Source: an uncultured Prevotella sp. (lineage in GTDB: Bacteria; Bacteroidota; Bacteroidia; Bacteroidales; Bacteroidaceae). From it: DNA of 64,000 nt. Positions 49,082 to 58,782 of this stretch are shown here, piece by piece; the first letter of the stretch is position 1; each line of letters starts with the position of its first letter. A program made the position numbers and the translations under genes. The notes under the pieces are model-generated. The model ran no database searches and had not been told where the DNA came from. It saw only the letters and a program-made list of their open reading frames with translations. The stretch lies in contig ONQB01000006.1 of assembly GCA_900319905.1 (NCBI GenBank), forward strand, positions 1 to 64,000, given 5' to 3'.

Positions 49082-50299
49082 ATGAAGAAAACCATCGTCT
49101 TGGCACTGGCTACAGTGTGTGTACTCAGTGCCAACGCATCGACAACAACCAAAAAAGACAGCGTCAATCCGAACAAACCGGTATTTACAGTCATCAAGCA
49201 AAACCCAATTACGAGCATCAAGAACCAGAATCGCTCAGGCACCTGCTGGGACTACTCAACACTCAGTTTCTTCGAGGCTGAAATTCTCAAGGCCAGTGGT
49301 AAGACTTACGATTTGGCCGAGGCTTTTGTTGCCAACAAAACATATATGGACCGAGCCATTCAGGTAGTGCGCCTGCATGGTGACTGCCAGTTCTCACAAG
49401 GCGGCAGTGCTTACGATCCCCTTTTCTGCATACAGCACTATGGCATCTGCCCAGAGACTGCCATGGCAAAGACTGGAAGTCAGTATGGCGACTCCCTTTT
49501 CAACTTCAACGAGTTCTTCAACGTGATGACCCCGTATGTGGAAGCCATCGCCAAGAGCGACGCCAAGAAGCTCTCTCCAGCATGGAAGAACGGACTGCAG
49601 GGCATCCTTGACTCCTATCTCGGTGCTACCCCAAAGCAGTTCACCTACGAAGGCCGCACCTTCACTCCAAAGAGCTTCGCCGCTTACATCGGACTTGACA
49701 GCGCAGCCTGCAACAACTACGTGAGCTTCACGTCGTATACCCACCATCCGTTCTGGTCGGCTTTCGCTGTAGAGGTACAAGACAACTGGCGCAATCCGCT
49801 GTCATGGAATGTTCCAATTGACTGCCTTGAGAAAATCATCGACAACGCCATCATGAACGGCTATACCGTGGCATGGGGCGGCGATGTCTCGGAAGACGGT
49901 TTTACCCGCACCGGCCTGGCTTATATGTACGACACCAAGAAGGTGGCCAACATGGACGGTAGCGACATGGCCCATTGGCTGAAGCTCAGCGCAGCCAAGC
50001 GCAAGAACATCGTTGACTCATTGGGTGTGAACGTGCCTGAGATCGAGCCTACACAGAAGATGCGCCAGGAACGTTACGATGACTGGGAGCTCACCGACGA
50101 CCACGGCATGCTGATCTACGGCATCGCAAAAGACCAGAATGGCAAGGAGTACTACATGGTAAAGAACTCCTGGGGCGAGACCGGCGACTACAAAGGTATC
50201 TGGTACATGACCAAGAACTTTATTGTAGCCAACACCATGGACTTCATGGTCAACAAAAACGCAGTGCCAAAAGACATCAGAAAGAAGTGCGGATTCTAA
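49082..50299 (+). CDS. Exported C1-family cysteine aminopeptidase (PepC/bleomycin hydrolase type)
   Basis: 405 residues with a signal peptide (MKKTIVLALATVCVLSANAS), so it acts in the periplasm or outside, unlike cytoplasmic PepC. Papain-like site: oxyanion Gln49 in KNQNRSG, Cys55 in GTCWDYS, His341 in DDHGMLIYG and Asn362 in VKNSWGE. Shorter than PepC (about 440). Likely digests peptides; specificity unknown. Confidence 0.92.
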   Translation: MKKTIVLALATVCVLSANASTTTKKDSVNPNKPVFTVIKQNPITSIKNQNRSGTCWDYSTLSFFEAEILKASGKTYDLAEAFVANKTYMDRAIQVVRLHGDCQFSQGGSAYDPLFCIQHYGICPETAMAKTGSQYGDSLFNFNEFFNVMTPYVEAIAKSDAKKLSPAWKNGLQGILDSYLGATPKQFTYEGRTFTPKSFAAYIGLDSAACNNYVSFTSYTHHPFWSAFAVEVQDNWRNPLSWNVPIDCLEKIIDNAIMNGYTVAWGGDVSEDGFTRTGLAYMYDTKKVANMDGSDMAHWLKLSAAKRKNIVDSLGVNVPEIEPTQKMRQERYDDWELTDDHGMLIYGIAKDQNGKEYYMVKNSWGETGDYKGIWYMTKNFIVANTMDFMVNKNAVPKDIRKKCGF

Positions 50300-50324
50300 C
50301 AATACGCCGCATCAATCCATAGTA

Positions 50325-50382
50325 AAAGGCCAAATGCATGAACCGAGCTGCAACACACATGCATTTGGCCTTTCTCTTTTTC
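50325..50382 (+). terminator. Intrinsic terminator after the PepC-like gene
   Basis: Perfect 16-bp stem (50325-50340 AAAGGCCAAATGCATG with 50358-50373) and then CTCTTTTTCC. Confidence 0.9.
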
Positions 50383-50496
50383 CACCCGTCATCTGTCAGA
50401 ATATACCATAATTAAACACAATCTCCCACGATGCTTTCAGCTTACATTATTTGGTAGTTTTTACGCTGAAAGTTTTTTTATGTGTTGAAATCTTTG

Positions 50497-50504
50497 TATC
50501 TTTG
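50497..50504 (+). promoter_or_regulatory. -7 promoter element of recJ
   Basis: TATCTTTG, 26 bases before the ATG at 50530. It sits within the frame that opens at 50482 and so excludes that earlier TTG start. Confidence 0.7.
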
Positions 50505-50529
50505 TTGCAGAAAGAAAAAAGGATTAAAA

Positions 50530-52284
50530 ATGCATTTCAAATGGAAGTATGACCCACCATCACCAGACGAAACGCGACAAGCCCATGAGCTCAGTGAGAA
50601 GCTCAATATGAGCCCTATTCTCACACGGTTGCTCATCCGCCGCGGCATCACTACAGAAAGTGCCGCGAAGCGCTTTTTCAGGCCTCAGCTGGCCGACCTC
50701 ATCAATCCCTTTCTCATGAAGGACATGGATGTGGCCGTCGATCGGCTCAATGATGCCATGGGGCGCAAGGAACGCATCCTCGTCTACGGCGACTATGACG
50801 TGGACGGGTGCACGGCTGTGGCACTGGTGTATAAGTTTTTACAACAGTTCTATTCCAATATTGATTACTACATTCCCGACCGTTACGACGAAGGCTATGG
50901 CGTCAGCCAAAAAGGTATAGACTATGCCAAATCCACCGGCGTGAAGCTCATCATCATCCTCGACTGTGGCATCAAGGCCAACGACATGATCGACTATGCC
51001 AAGAGCCTTGGCATCGACTTCATCATCTGCGACCACCACATGCCCGATGACAAGCTACCCAATGCCGTAGCCATTCTCAATCCCAAGCGGCCCGACGACA
51101 CCTTCCCGTTCAAGCATCTTTGCGGCTGTGGCGTGGGTTTTAAGTTCATGCAGGCTTTTGCCAAGAACAATGGCATTCCTTTCTCACGCCTCATTCCCCT
51201 ACTCGACTTCTGTGCCGTGAGCATCGCCGCCGACCTTGTACCGGTAATCGATGAGAACCGCATTCTGGCTTACCACGGTCTGAAGCAGCTCAACCAAAAC
51301 CCGAGCGTAGGTCTTAAGGCCATCATTGACATCTGCGGGTTGAGCGGGCGCGACATCTCTATGAGCGACATCATCTTCAAGATCGGACCGCGTATCAACG
51401 CTTCTGGGCGCATGGAAAATGGTAAGGAGAGCGTTGACCTGCTGGTGGAGAAAGACTTCAACACCGCACTGAACAAGGCCCAGCACATTGACGAGTACAA
51501 CGAACAGCGCAAGGACATCGACAAGCAGATGACCGAAGAAGCCAACCAGATCGTATCGCGCATCGAGAGCCAGAGCCATCACGCCAGCATCGTACTCTAC
51601 GACGAGCATTGGAAAAAAGGCGTCATCGGCATCGTGGCCTCACGCCTCACGGAGATCTATTTCCGCCCTTGCGTAGTGCTTACCCGCGACGGCGACTTGG
51701 CTACAGGATCGGCCCGGTCGGTGATGGGCTTTGATATCTACTCGGCCATAAAGAGTTGCCGTGACTTGCTACTCAACTTTGGAGGCCACACCTATGCAGC
51801 CGGTCTGACACTGCGCTGGGCAGATGTGCCCGAGTTCAGACGCCGCTTCCAGCATTATGTGGAAGAGCACATTCAGCCGGAGCAGACCGAGGCAAACCTG
51901 AGAATAGATGCCGAGATCGACTTCAAGGACATCACCAAACGGCTGCACAACGACCTGAAGCGCTTTGCTCCCTTCGGACCAGGCAACGAGAAGCCGATGT
52001 TCTGCACCATCGGGGTCTATGACTATGGCACCAGCAAGGTCGTGGGACGCACCCAAGAACATATAAAGCTCGAGCTCGTCGACTCTAAGTCGGGCACCGT
52101 AGTCAATGGCATTGCCTTCGGGCAGAGCGCCTCCGCACGCTATATCAAGTCTAAACGCTCATTCGACATCGCCTACACCATTGAAGACAATATCTTCAAG
52201 CGTAACCTCGTGCAACTGCAGATTGAGGATATCAGGCCCACAGAGCGCGAGAATCTGGAGGATGACCATAGCCACAAGGCATAA
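50530..52284 (+). CDS. recJ: Single-strand 5'-3' exonuclease RecJ
   Basis: 584 residues. DHH phosphoesterase: motif I YGDYDVDGCTAVAL, IILDCGIKANDMIDYAKSLG, DHH in ICDHHMP, and DHHA1 region INASGRMENGKESVDLL and FGGHTYAAGLTL. C-terminal OB domain (FAPFGPGNEKPMF). Works in recombination, mismatch and base-excision repair. The recQ gene follows after about 100 bases, a functional pair, with a hairpin between. Confidence 0.96.
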   Translation: MHFKWKYDPPSPDETRQAHELSEKLNMSPILTRLLIRRGITTESAAKRFFRPQLADLINPFLMKDMDVAVDRLNDAMGRKERILVYGDYDVDGCTAVALVYKFLQQFYSNIDYYIPDRYDEGYGVSQKGIDYAKSTGVKLIIILDCGIKANDMIDYAKSLGIDFIICDHHMPDDKLPNAVAILNPKRPDDTFPFKHLCGCGVGFKFMQAFAKNNGIPFSRLIPLLDFCAVSIAADLVPVIDENRILAYHGLKQLNQNPSVGLKAIIDICGLSGRDISMSDIIFKIGPRINASGRMENGKESVDLLVEKDFNTALNKAQHIDEYNEQRKDIDKQMTEEANQIVSRIESQSHHASIVLYDEHWKKGVIGIVASRLTEIYFRPCVVLTRDGDLATGSARSVMGFDIYSAIKSCRDLLLNFGGHTYAAGLTLRWADVPEFRRRFQHYVEEHIQPEQTEANLRIDAEIDFKDITKRLHNDLKRFAPFGPGNEKPMFCTIGVYDYGTSKVVGRTQEHIKLELVDSKSGTVVNGIAFGQSASARYIKSKRSFDIAYTIEDNIFKRNLVQLQIEDIRPTERENLEDDHSHKA

Positions 52285-52320
52285 GCGCAAGGCTGAGAGT
52301 AGCGCAAAGCATATCAGACA

Positions 52321-52361
52321 AAGAGGGTGTATCAAGAGTGAAGAAGCTCTGATACAACCTC
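52321..52361. terminator. Stem-loop between recJ and recQ, related to the repeat after pheS
   Basis: Arms AAGAGGGTGTATCAAGAG and CTCTGATACAACCTCTT pair with one mismatch and one bulge, then CATCTTTTTC. The outer motif AGAGGGTGTATCAA is close to that at 32352. A recQ promoter is not evident, so read-through may supply recQ. Confidence 0.65.
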
Positions 52362-52385
52362 TTCATCTTTTTCTTCCGAACAGCC

Positions 52386-54281
52386 ATGGATGAGTTTCTA
52401 AGAATTCTCAAACAGTATTGGGGCTACGACAGTTTTCGTGGCATCCAACCCGACATCATCAAGAGCATTGCCTCCGGACGCGACACTCTCGGTCTCATGC
52501 CGACGGGCGGTGGCAAGAGTATCACGTTTCAGATACCGGCACTGGCTAAGGAAGGCACCTGCATCGTAGTCACCCCGCTCATTGCGCTCATGAAAGACCA
52601 GGTGCATCACCTGCGACAGAAGGGCATCAGGGCAGCTGCCATCTATTCCGGCATGAGTCGTGCAGAAATCGTGAAAACGCTCGACAACTGCATCTTGGGC
52701 GACATGAAACTGCTCTATGTCTCACCCGAACGATTGTCGTCGGAACTCTTCCTGGCCAAACTACATTATCTGAAGGTGAGCTTCATCACCGTTGACGAAG
52801 CCCACTGCATCAGTCAGTGGGGCTACGACTTCCGCCCCGCCTATCTGCACATTGCTGACCTTCGTAAGATCAAACCCGAAGCGCCAGTGCTGGCCCTCAC
52901 CGCCACCGCTACGCCACAGGTGGTTGATGACATACAAGAGCGGTTGCTGTTTAAGGAGAAGAATGTGTACCGCATGAGCTTCAACCGCAGCAATCTGACC
53001 TATGTCGTGCGCTACACCGATGACAAGCCGGCTGAGCTCATCCACATTCTCAAGCTCACCACGGGCAGTGCCATCGTCTATGCACGAAGCCGGAGGAAGT
53101 GCAAGGAATTGGCTGTGCTCCTCGAACAGAACGGCATCTCCGCCACCTTCTATCACGCCGGGCTCGAACACACGACCCGCGACGAGCGGCAGAAACAATG
53201 GCAGCAAGACCAGAAGCGCGTCATCGTTGCCACCAACGCCTTCGGCATGGGCATTGACAAGCCCAATGTCAGAATGGTACTCCATATCGACAGTCCTGAT
53301 TCAATAGAAGCCTATTTCCAGGAAGCAGGACGTGCTGGCCGCGACGGACAGCAAGCATATGCCGTATTGTTGTGGAACAGAAATGACGCACGCACGCTGC
53401 ACCGACGCGTAGAAGAGAATTTCCCTCCAAAGGAATATGTTAATGATGTGTACAACCATCTTGCTTATTTCTATCAGATTGGGACAGGCAGTGGCAAAGG
53501 ACAGACTTTCTCCTTCGACATCGGTGTGTTCTGCTCCACCTACGGCTACTATCCAGTCACTGTCGACGCTGCCCTCCACCTGCTCGACAATGCCGGTTAC
53601 TTGCATTATGAGACAGCACCCGACTCAAGTGCCAGACTGCTTATTACGTTAGACAGAAACGAGCTCTACAGACTGGAAGAGCTGAATGGTACCGAAGAAA
53701 AGGTCATCACGGCAGTCTTGCGGCTTTACGGAGGACTGTTTACCGATTACCAGCACATTGAGGAGGCACAGGTCGCCATGTACTGCCAGCTTAAACAAGA
53801 GGAAGTGTACCAAGTGCTCAGGACGCTCAGCACCCGTCACATCGTCAACTTCATACCTCAGCGCAAGAAGCCGTTTATCACATGGCTGCGCGACCGTGAG
53901 GACGATGTCTACCTCTCGCCGTCGGTCTACGACGAACGCAAGGAACAATATATCAAGCGCATCGATGCCATGGTGAACTATGCATCCAACGACAAGGTGT
54001 GCCGCAGCCGCCAACTCTTGCGATACTTTGGTGAGACCGAAAGCCAGGATTGCGGACATTGTGACGTGTGCAGGTCCAACCATCACGACATCAATGCCGA
54101 AAAGGCTGCCACACGACTCATCCTTGATTATTTAGGCGACAACAAGATACATGGCATCAGTGAACTGCGACAACTCCATGCTGACAGCAAAATCATAGCC
54201 AAGTGCCTTGAAGCACTCGTACATGAAGAGAGTGTGCATGTCAAAGGTGACCGCATTGCCCTGAAACGCATCAAGGATTGA
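52386..54281 (+). CDS. recQ: ATP-dependent DNA helicase RecQ
   Basis: 631 residues. Superfamily 2 helicase: Walker A MPTGGGKSITFQ (about 39-49), DEAH box at 137-140 (VDEAHCISQWGYDFRP), motif VI QEAGRAGRDGQ. RQC region with four-Cys zinc site (CRSRQLLRYFG and CGHCDVC). No clear C-terminal HRDC domain; the tail is a short winged-helix-like piece. Unwinds DNA 3' to 5' and pairs with RecJ in repair. Confidence 0.96.
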   Translation: MDEFLRILKQYWGYDSFRGIQPDIIKSIASGRDTLGLMPTGGGKSITFQIPALAKEGTCIVVTPLIALMKDQVHHLRQKGIRAAAIYSGMSRAEIVKTLDNCILGDMKLLYVSPERLSSELFLAKLHYLKVSFITVDEAHCISQWGYDFRPAYLHIADLRKIKPEAPVLALTATATPQVVDDIQERLLFKEKNVYRMSFNRSNLTYVVRYTDDKPAELIHILKLTTGSAIVYARSRRKCKELAVLLEQNGISATFYHAGLEHTTRDERQKQWQQDQKRVIVATNAFGMGIDKPNVRMVLHIDSPDSIEAYFQEAGRAGRDGQQAYAVLLWNRNDARTLHRRVEENFPPKEYVNDVYNHLAYFYQIGTGSGKGQTFSFDIGVFCSTYGYYPVTVDAALHLLDNAGYLHYETAPDSSARLLITLDRNELYRLEELNGTEEKVITAVLRLYGGLFTDYQHIEEAQVAMYCQLKQEEVYQVLRTLSTRHIVNFIPQRKKPFITWLRDREDDVYLSPSVYDERKEQYIKRIDAMVNYASNDKVCRSRQLLRYFGETESQDCGHCDVCRSNHHDINAEKAATRLILDYLGDNKIHGISELRQLHADSKIIAKCLEALVHEESVHVKGDRIALKRIKD

Positions 54282-54309
54282 AACACACCAAGAAACTAAT
54301 ACGATAAAG

Positions 54310-54355
54310 GGCAAGACGCCATGCCGATTGCATCTGCATTTTGTCTTGCCTTCTT
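54310..54355 (+). terminator. Terminator after recQ
   Basis: 8-bp stem GGCAAGAC (54310-54317) with GTCTTGCC (54343-54350), then TTCTT. A nested GC-rich stem in the loop is possible. Confidence 0.6.
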
Positions 54356-54388
54356 ACGCATTATATATCTATCCTTAATATATGACAA

Positions 54389-54410
54389 GGCCCCGCTTCC
54401 CAGCGAGGCT
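54389..54410. other. Small GC-rich hairpin between recQ and the DUF2023 gene
   Basis: GCCCCGCT (54390-54397) pairs with AGCGAGGC (54402-54409) at seven of eight positions around a TCCC loop. No T-run on either strand. It may help end the DUF2023 transcript. Confidence 0.3.
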
Positions 54411-54447
54411 ATATCATTTTATACAAAAACATTATGAATTTACTATC

Positions 54448-54858
54448 TTATACCGGGCATGATGTCATCGCCATGCGTGGGAGCGCTCTCCGTGCATTTA
54501 CACAATTATCGCAATGGCAAGTTCGGTTTTTGAGTGTACAATATCGCTCACACTCCATCGTGAGATCATAGCCCAATAAGGCGCCAAGCATGAAATCTTC
54601 TTCCGGCGAAAGCTCATTGAGCGGCTTTGTCACCATGAGCCTGATAGCATCAAGACATTCCTTACGGCCAAAGAAGAGGTTGATGGTGGAGGGGCCTGCC
54701 GGCTGAATGACGTAGTCAATATGCCGATTAGCGAGTCTACGACAGGCGAAATCGGCGTACTGCGCATTGAAAGTGTATAGCACCATGCGCCTCACTCCTT
54801 TTTCGTATTCGTAGATGTGGTTCATCAGAACCTTCATTTCTATGGGCACCTCAGACAT
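54448..54858 (-). CDS. DUF2023 family protein with Cys-rich tail
   Basis: 136 residues. The DUF2023 core is VLMNHIYEYEKGVRRMVLYT, HIDYVIQPAGPSTINLFFG and LSPEEDFMLGALLGYDLTME. The C terminus adds a Cys-rich tail with C103, C107, C114, C116 and C119 plus C134, beyond the usual domain end. It follows flavodoxin by 55 bases on the same strand, an association I also recall from other genomes. The tail suggests a bound metal or Fe-S site; unproven. Confidence 0.87.
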   Translation of the reverse strand: MSEVPIEMKVLMNHIYEYEKGVRRMVLYTFNAQYADFACRRLANRHIDYVIQPAGPSTINLFFGRKECLDAIRLMVTKPLNELSPEEDFMLGALLGYDLTMECERYCTLKNRTCHCDNCVNARRALPRMAMTSCPV

Positions 54859-54913
54859 ATTTGTGAACGATTTGACTTATTATTAATGATGAAGCTTTCT
54901 ATTAAGAAACTTT

Positions 54914-55402
54914 TCAGAAGCCTAGCGTGGGAAGCCAGGCTTCGATACGGCTTTCTGTCTTGTCATCTTCATTGACATCGTCCAATGCCAAACCAACGAA
55001 CTGGCCGTCAACCACCGCATCAGAGTCATCGTAGTTGTAACCATCAGTGCTCACATGGCCCACCATCGTGGCACCGGCGGCCTCAGCAGCATCGTATAGT
55101 TCTTTCATGCCACCACAGAACATGTCGCTGTAGCTCTCACTGTCACCGCATCCAAACACAGCAACTTTCTTGCCCGTTAACCCGGCAGCTTTCAGCACCT
55201 TGACACCGTCGTACCAGTCATCCTGCATCTCACCGGCACCCCATGTAGAAGTTCCAAGCACAAGATTGTCGGCACCAGCTATCTGATCTTCAGTAAGGTC
55301 AGAAACGTTAATCACTTCAGCACCCAACTTCTCACCTATCGTCTGCGCGATGGTCTCGCAGGTACCAGTTGAAGAACCATAAACAACTATTGTCTTAGCC
55401 AT
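54914..55402 (-). CDS. fldA: Flavodoxin
   Basis: 162 residues. FMN-binding electron carrier. Phosphate loop VVYGSSTGTCETIA at the N terminus, first isoalloxazine loop LVLGTSTWGAGEMQDDWYDG, second VFGCGDSESYSDMFCG. Long-chain type (has the inserted strand). Substitutes for ferredoxin when iron is low. Own -7 box at 55479. Upstream of the DUF2023 gene. Confidence 0.96.
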   Translation of the reverse strand: MAKTIVVYGSSTGTCETIAQTIGEKLGAEVINVSDLTEDQIAGADNLVLGTSTWGAGEMQDDWYDGVKVLKAAGLTGKKVAVFGCGDSESYSDMFCGGMKELYDAAEAAGATMVGHVSTDGYNYDDSDAVVDGQFVGLALDDVNEDDKTESRIEAWLPTLGF

Positions 55403-55478
55403 GATCTGTTTGTTTTTAATTTATAAATGAAAGCACACGAGTTGAAGATGAAGACGTATGCTTTTTGTTTTACGATTG

Positions 55479-55486
55479 CAAAGTTA
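55479..55486 (-). promoter_or_regulatory. -7 promoter element of the flavodoxin/DUF2023 unit
   Basis: The minus strand reads TAACTTTG, 77 bases before the flavodoxin ATG. The rest of the 306-base gap to aroC holds only the aroC promoter. Confidence 0.6.
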
Positions 55487-55627
55487 GTTGAAACTTATTA
55501 ATCCCACAATACCTAAAAATAATGATTTCTACATCATCCGTCCTCATCAAGGCCACTTTTGTAAGGGATTGGGGTTAATAATCACTAATATATAACGCAA
55601 TCCATGGGCAAGCGACAATATTTTAGT

Positions 55628-55635
55628 TAACTTTG
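55628..55635 (+). promoter_or_regulatory. -7 promoter element of aroC
   Basis: TAACTTTG, 74 bases before the aroC ATG. Confidence 0.7.
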
Positions 55636-55708
55636 TAAATGGTAACAGGCGACTTATCGAACAGTCTTCGTACCATCATCACGCAAAAAGACACTAAACA
55701 GAAAAGAC

Positions 55709-56785
55709 ATGCGTAACACTTTCGGAAATCTCTTCACGCTCACTTCATTTGGCGAAAGTCATGGTGCCGCCATTGGTGGTGTAGTTGACGGCATGCCTGC
55801 AGGCATTCCCATTGACCTTGACTTCATCCAGCATGAGCTGTCACGCCGCCGGCCAGGTCAAAGCCGCATTACCACACAGCGGAAGGAAGCTGACCAGGTG
55901 GAGTTGCTCAGTGGCATCTTCGAAGGACAGTCGACGGGTGCGCCCATTGGTTTTATCGTACGCAATACCAACCAGCACTCCAACGACTACGACAACATGC
56001 GTGAGTTGTTTCGCCCCTCTCATGCCGACTACACCTATTTTGTGAAATACGGCCTGCGCGACCATCGTGGAGGAGGCCGCTCATCGGCACGCATCACAAT
56101 CAGCCGTTGTGTAGGTGGTGCCTTGGCTAAACTGGCACTGCGCAACCTCGGCATCACTGTTCAGGGCTACGTGTCGCAAGTAGGCAACATCACGCTCGAC
56201 AACGATTACCATCATTATGACCTCAACCAGACAGAGAGCAATGCCGTGCGTTGTCCCGACGCTGAGAAAGCTAAGGCCATGGAAGACCTCATCATGGAGG
56301 TAAAAAATCAAGGCGACACCATCGGCGGTGTGATAACCTGCGTCGTCAAAGGCTGTCCGACAGGACTGGGTGAACCAGAATTCGGAAAACTCAACGCACA
56401 GCTCGGAGCCGCCATGCTCGGCATCAATGCCGTAAAAGGATTTGAGATTGGCGATGGCTTCGACATTGTCAATCACCGTGGCAGCGAGGTCAACGACCTC
56501 TTCGTCAACGACAACGGCCGCATCTCCACCACGACCAATCACAGTGGTGGCATACAGGGTGGCATCAGCAATGGACAAGATATCTGGTTCCGCGTTGCGT
56601 TCAAGCCTGTAGCAACGCTCCTCATGGAACAGCCCACCGTGGACCTGCAAGGAAATCCCACCACCATTAACGTACGGGGCCGACACGACCCCTGCGTCGT
56701 ACCACGTGCTGTGCCTATCGTTGAAGCTATGGCTGCCATGGTCATCCTTGACAATTGGCTCATTAATAAGAGCGCAAGGATGTAA
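55709..56785 (+). CDS. aroC: Chorismate synthase
   Basis: 358 residues. Last step of the shikimate path, EPSP to chorismate with reduced FMN. Signatures [36 protein letters not shown] and a C-terminal [20 protein letters not shown]. Complete. Monocistronic, with a strong terminator downstream. Confidence 0.97.
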   Translation: MRNTFGNLFTLTSFGESHGAAIGGVVDGMPAGIPIDLDFIQHELSRRRPGQSRITTQRKEADQVELLSGIFEGQSTGAPIGFIVRNTNQHSNDYDNMRELFRPSHADYTYFVKYGLRDHRGGGRSSARITISRCVGGALAKLALRNLGITVQGYVSQVGNITLDNDYHHYDLNQTESNAVRCPDAEKAKAMEDLIMEVKNQGDTIGGVITCVVKGCPTGLGEPEFGKLNAQLGAAMLGINAVKGFEIGDGFDIVNHRGSEVNDLFVNDNGRISTTTNHSGGIQGGISNGQDIWFRVAFKPVATLLMEQPTVDLQGNPTTINVRGRHDPCVVPRAVPIVEAMAAMVILDNWLINKSARM

Positions 56786-56831
56786 CATCCACTCGCCATT
56801 GGCAGTAAATACACAACCAACAGATCAACTC

Positions 56832-56878
56832 ATAAGCCCCGCCCCATTCCGACTTATTCGGAAGAGGGCGGGGCTTAT
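56832..56878. terminator. Bidirectional terminator between aroC and cstA
   Basis: 13-bp GC-rich stem ATAAGCCCCGCCC (56832-56844) with GGGCGGGGCTTAT (56866-56878) and an inner TTCCGA/TCGGAA pair; convergent genes on each side. Confidence 0.8.
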
Positions 56879-56941
56879 TATGGATGATGCTCGAAGCCTA
56901 CGCTTGCTTTCTTGCTAAAGGCGACTTGTCACCTTATTATA

Positions 56942-58468
56942 TTATAAACGATGGTTGCTGTTATACTTTCTATACCAAATGACGAACCACAGCGTTGCCA
57001 CAACAAAGACTATACCACAACCTATGTAGCTTATGGTCGGTCCCAGATGGAATGCCATGGGAGAGATGAGCAGGAATGTTGAACAGACCATGGTCATGAA
57101 GATGGCAGGAATGAGCGTTATGACGAACAGTTTCTTTTGCTGTACAAGATAGACGGTGATGGCCCACAACATAAACACAGCCAGCGTCTGGTTGGACCAT
57201 CCAAACCACTGCCACAGCGTGTTGAAACCATCTTTGTTCTCAATCTGCCAGTAGAGCAAGGCAATGGCGGCTGCAAAGATAGGCAGTGCGATGGCCACAC
57301 GCTTGGACATTTTCTTCTGGTCGACGTGCAGGGCCTCAGCAATAATCAGACGGGCACTGCGAAAGGCTGTATCGCCGCTGGTGATAGGTGCTGCCACCAC
57401 ACCAAATACAGCCAGGATGCCACCTACCATGCCAAGCCAACCTGTGCACACCTTCTCCACTACCTGCGGAGCCTGGAACATCTGAATAAGCGTGTGACCG
57501 TCGGGACCCGAGAATTGCTTGATGAAATCGTTGACCTCTGCCTGACTGACGCACTCGCGCCAACCACCATAATAGAAGAAATACATGGACACAGCAGCCC
57601 AGATCAATGCCACAACGCCCTCGGTAATCATTGCGCCATAAAAGATGCGGCGGCCACTGTGTTCCGAGCCTATGCAACGGGCCATGAGCGGACTCTGCGT
57701 GGAGTGGAAGCCACTGATGGCACCACAGGCGATGGTAAGGAACAAGCAGGGGAAAAGCGGTTGCTTGGCCATGTAATCGGCAGTGCCCAGCCATGCAGGA
57801 TTCTCATTGAGATTGGCATGGTTCAGTCCGTTCCACACCTCAGGGATATTGGGCTGTTTGATAAACAAATATACCATCAACGCCACTGCCATGAAAAGAA
57901 GCATGAAAGCGAAGATAGGATAAAGGCGACCAATGATCTTGTCAATGGGTAGTAGTGTCGAAAGCACATAATAGATGAAGATTATCACCACCCAGAAAAA
58001 GGCTGTCTGACCGAAGTCCTTGAGGATAAGGGCCGGGCTGTAGACAAACACCACGCCCACCATCAGCAGCAAGAACACAGAGAACACCAGGATGCAGGAG
58101 CGAGCCTTGCTGCCGAGGAATAATCCCACGAGCTGCGGCATGTTGGCTCCGTTGTTGCGCACGCTGAGCATACCGCAGAAGTAATCGTGCACCGCACCGG
58201 CAAAGATGCAACCGAACACTATCCACAGATAAGCCGCAGGACCATACCATGCTCCCATGATGGCACCAAAGATGGGGCCCGTACCGGCAATATTGAGAAA
58301 CTGAATCATGTATACCTTCCAGTCCGGCATCCTCACGTTGTCAATGCCATCGGGATGAGCGGCCGCCGGCGTGGGATTGTCAGTTGGGCCAAATACATGT
58401 TCCACAAATCTGCCGTAGAGTAAATACCCTACGATAAGAGCAACTAATGCTAAAACAAAAGATATCAT
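56942..58468 (-). CDS. cstA: Carbon starvation protein A, short form (CstA)
   Basis: 508 residues with many hydrophobic segments (about 13). N-terminal domain: YMIQFLNIAGTGPIFGAIMG, FAGAVHDYFCGMLSVRNNG. Core ISGFHSTQSPLMARCIGSEH. Shorter than E. coli CstA (701), a common Bacteroidetes form. Family members import pyruvate or peptides. Own -7 box; monocistronic. Confidence 0.93.
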   Translation of the reverse strand: MISFVLALVALIVGYLLYGRFVEHVFGPTDNPTPAAAHPDGIDNVRMPDWKVYMIQFLNIAGTGPIFGAIMGAWYGPAAYLWIVFGCIFAGAVHDYFCGMLSVRNNGANMPQLVGLFLGSKARSCILVFSVFLLLMVGVVFVYSPALILKDFGQTAFFWVVIIFIYYVLSTLLPIDKIIGRLYPIFAFMLLFMAVALMVYLFIKQPNIPEVWNGLNHANLNENPAWLGTADYMAKQPLFPCLFLTIACGAISGFHSTQSPLMARCIGSEHSGRRIFYGAMITEGVVALIWAAVSMYFFYYGGWRECVSQAEVNDFIKQFSGPDGHTLIQMFQAPQVVEKVCTGWLGMVGGILAVFGVVAAPITSGDTAFRSARLIIAEALHVDQKKMSKRVAIALPIFAAAIALLYWQIENKDGFNTLWQWFGWSNQTLAVFMLWAITVYLVQQKKLFVITLIPAIFMTMVCSTFLLISPMAFHLGPTISYIGCGIVFVVATLWFVIWYRKYNSNHRL

Positions 58469-58501
58469 TTTTTGAAGTTAGTTTTGTGTGATTTCTGATT
58501 G

Positions 58502-58509
58502 CAAAGGTA
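58502..58509 (-). promoter_or_regulatory. -7 promoter element of cstA
   Basis: The minus strand reads TACCTTTG, 34 bases before the cstA ATG. Confidence 0.7.
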
Positions 58510-58678
58510 AAGCATTTTTGGATAGCATGAATGAAAAACGTCATTTTTTTTAGGACCAGATGAGAAGAATTAGACCGAAGAACGAAGAAACAGCATGCCC
58601 ATAACGAAAAAGTCAAATAAAAATGTTAATTATTCTTCATACAATGTTAAATCACTTGCCATATAAAAGAATTTATAC

Positions 58679-58686
58679 TAAATTTG
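58679..58686 (+). promoter_or_regulatory. -7 promoter element of the 904-residue secreted protein gene
   Basis: TAAATTTG, 97 bases before the ATG at 58783; a near match, AATATTTG, lies at 58730-58737, closer to the start. The 314-base divergent gap has no gene; it is A/T-rich. Confidence 0.5.
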
Positions 58687-58782
58687 TTGTAATCAATCAA
58701 AGCTAAAAAGCATATAATTCCTGTCCTATAATATTTGGGGCACTTTAAGAACCGAATTCATTCAAATCAAAATTAAAAGCTT

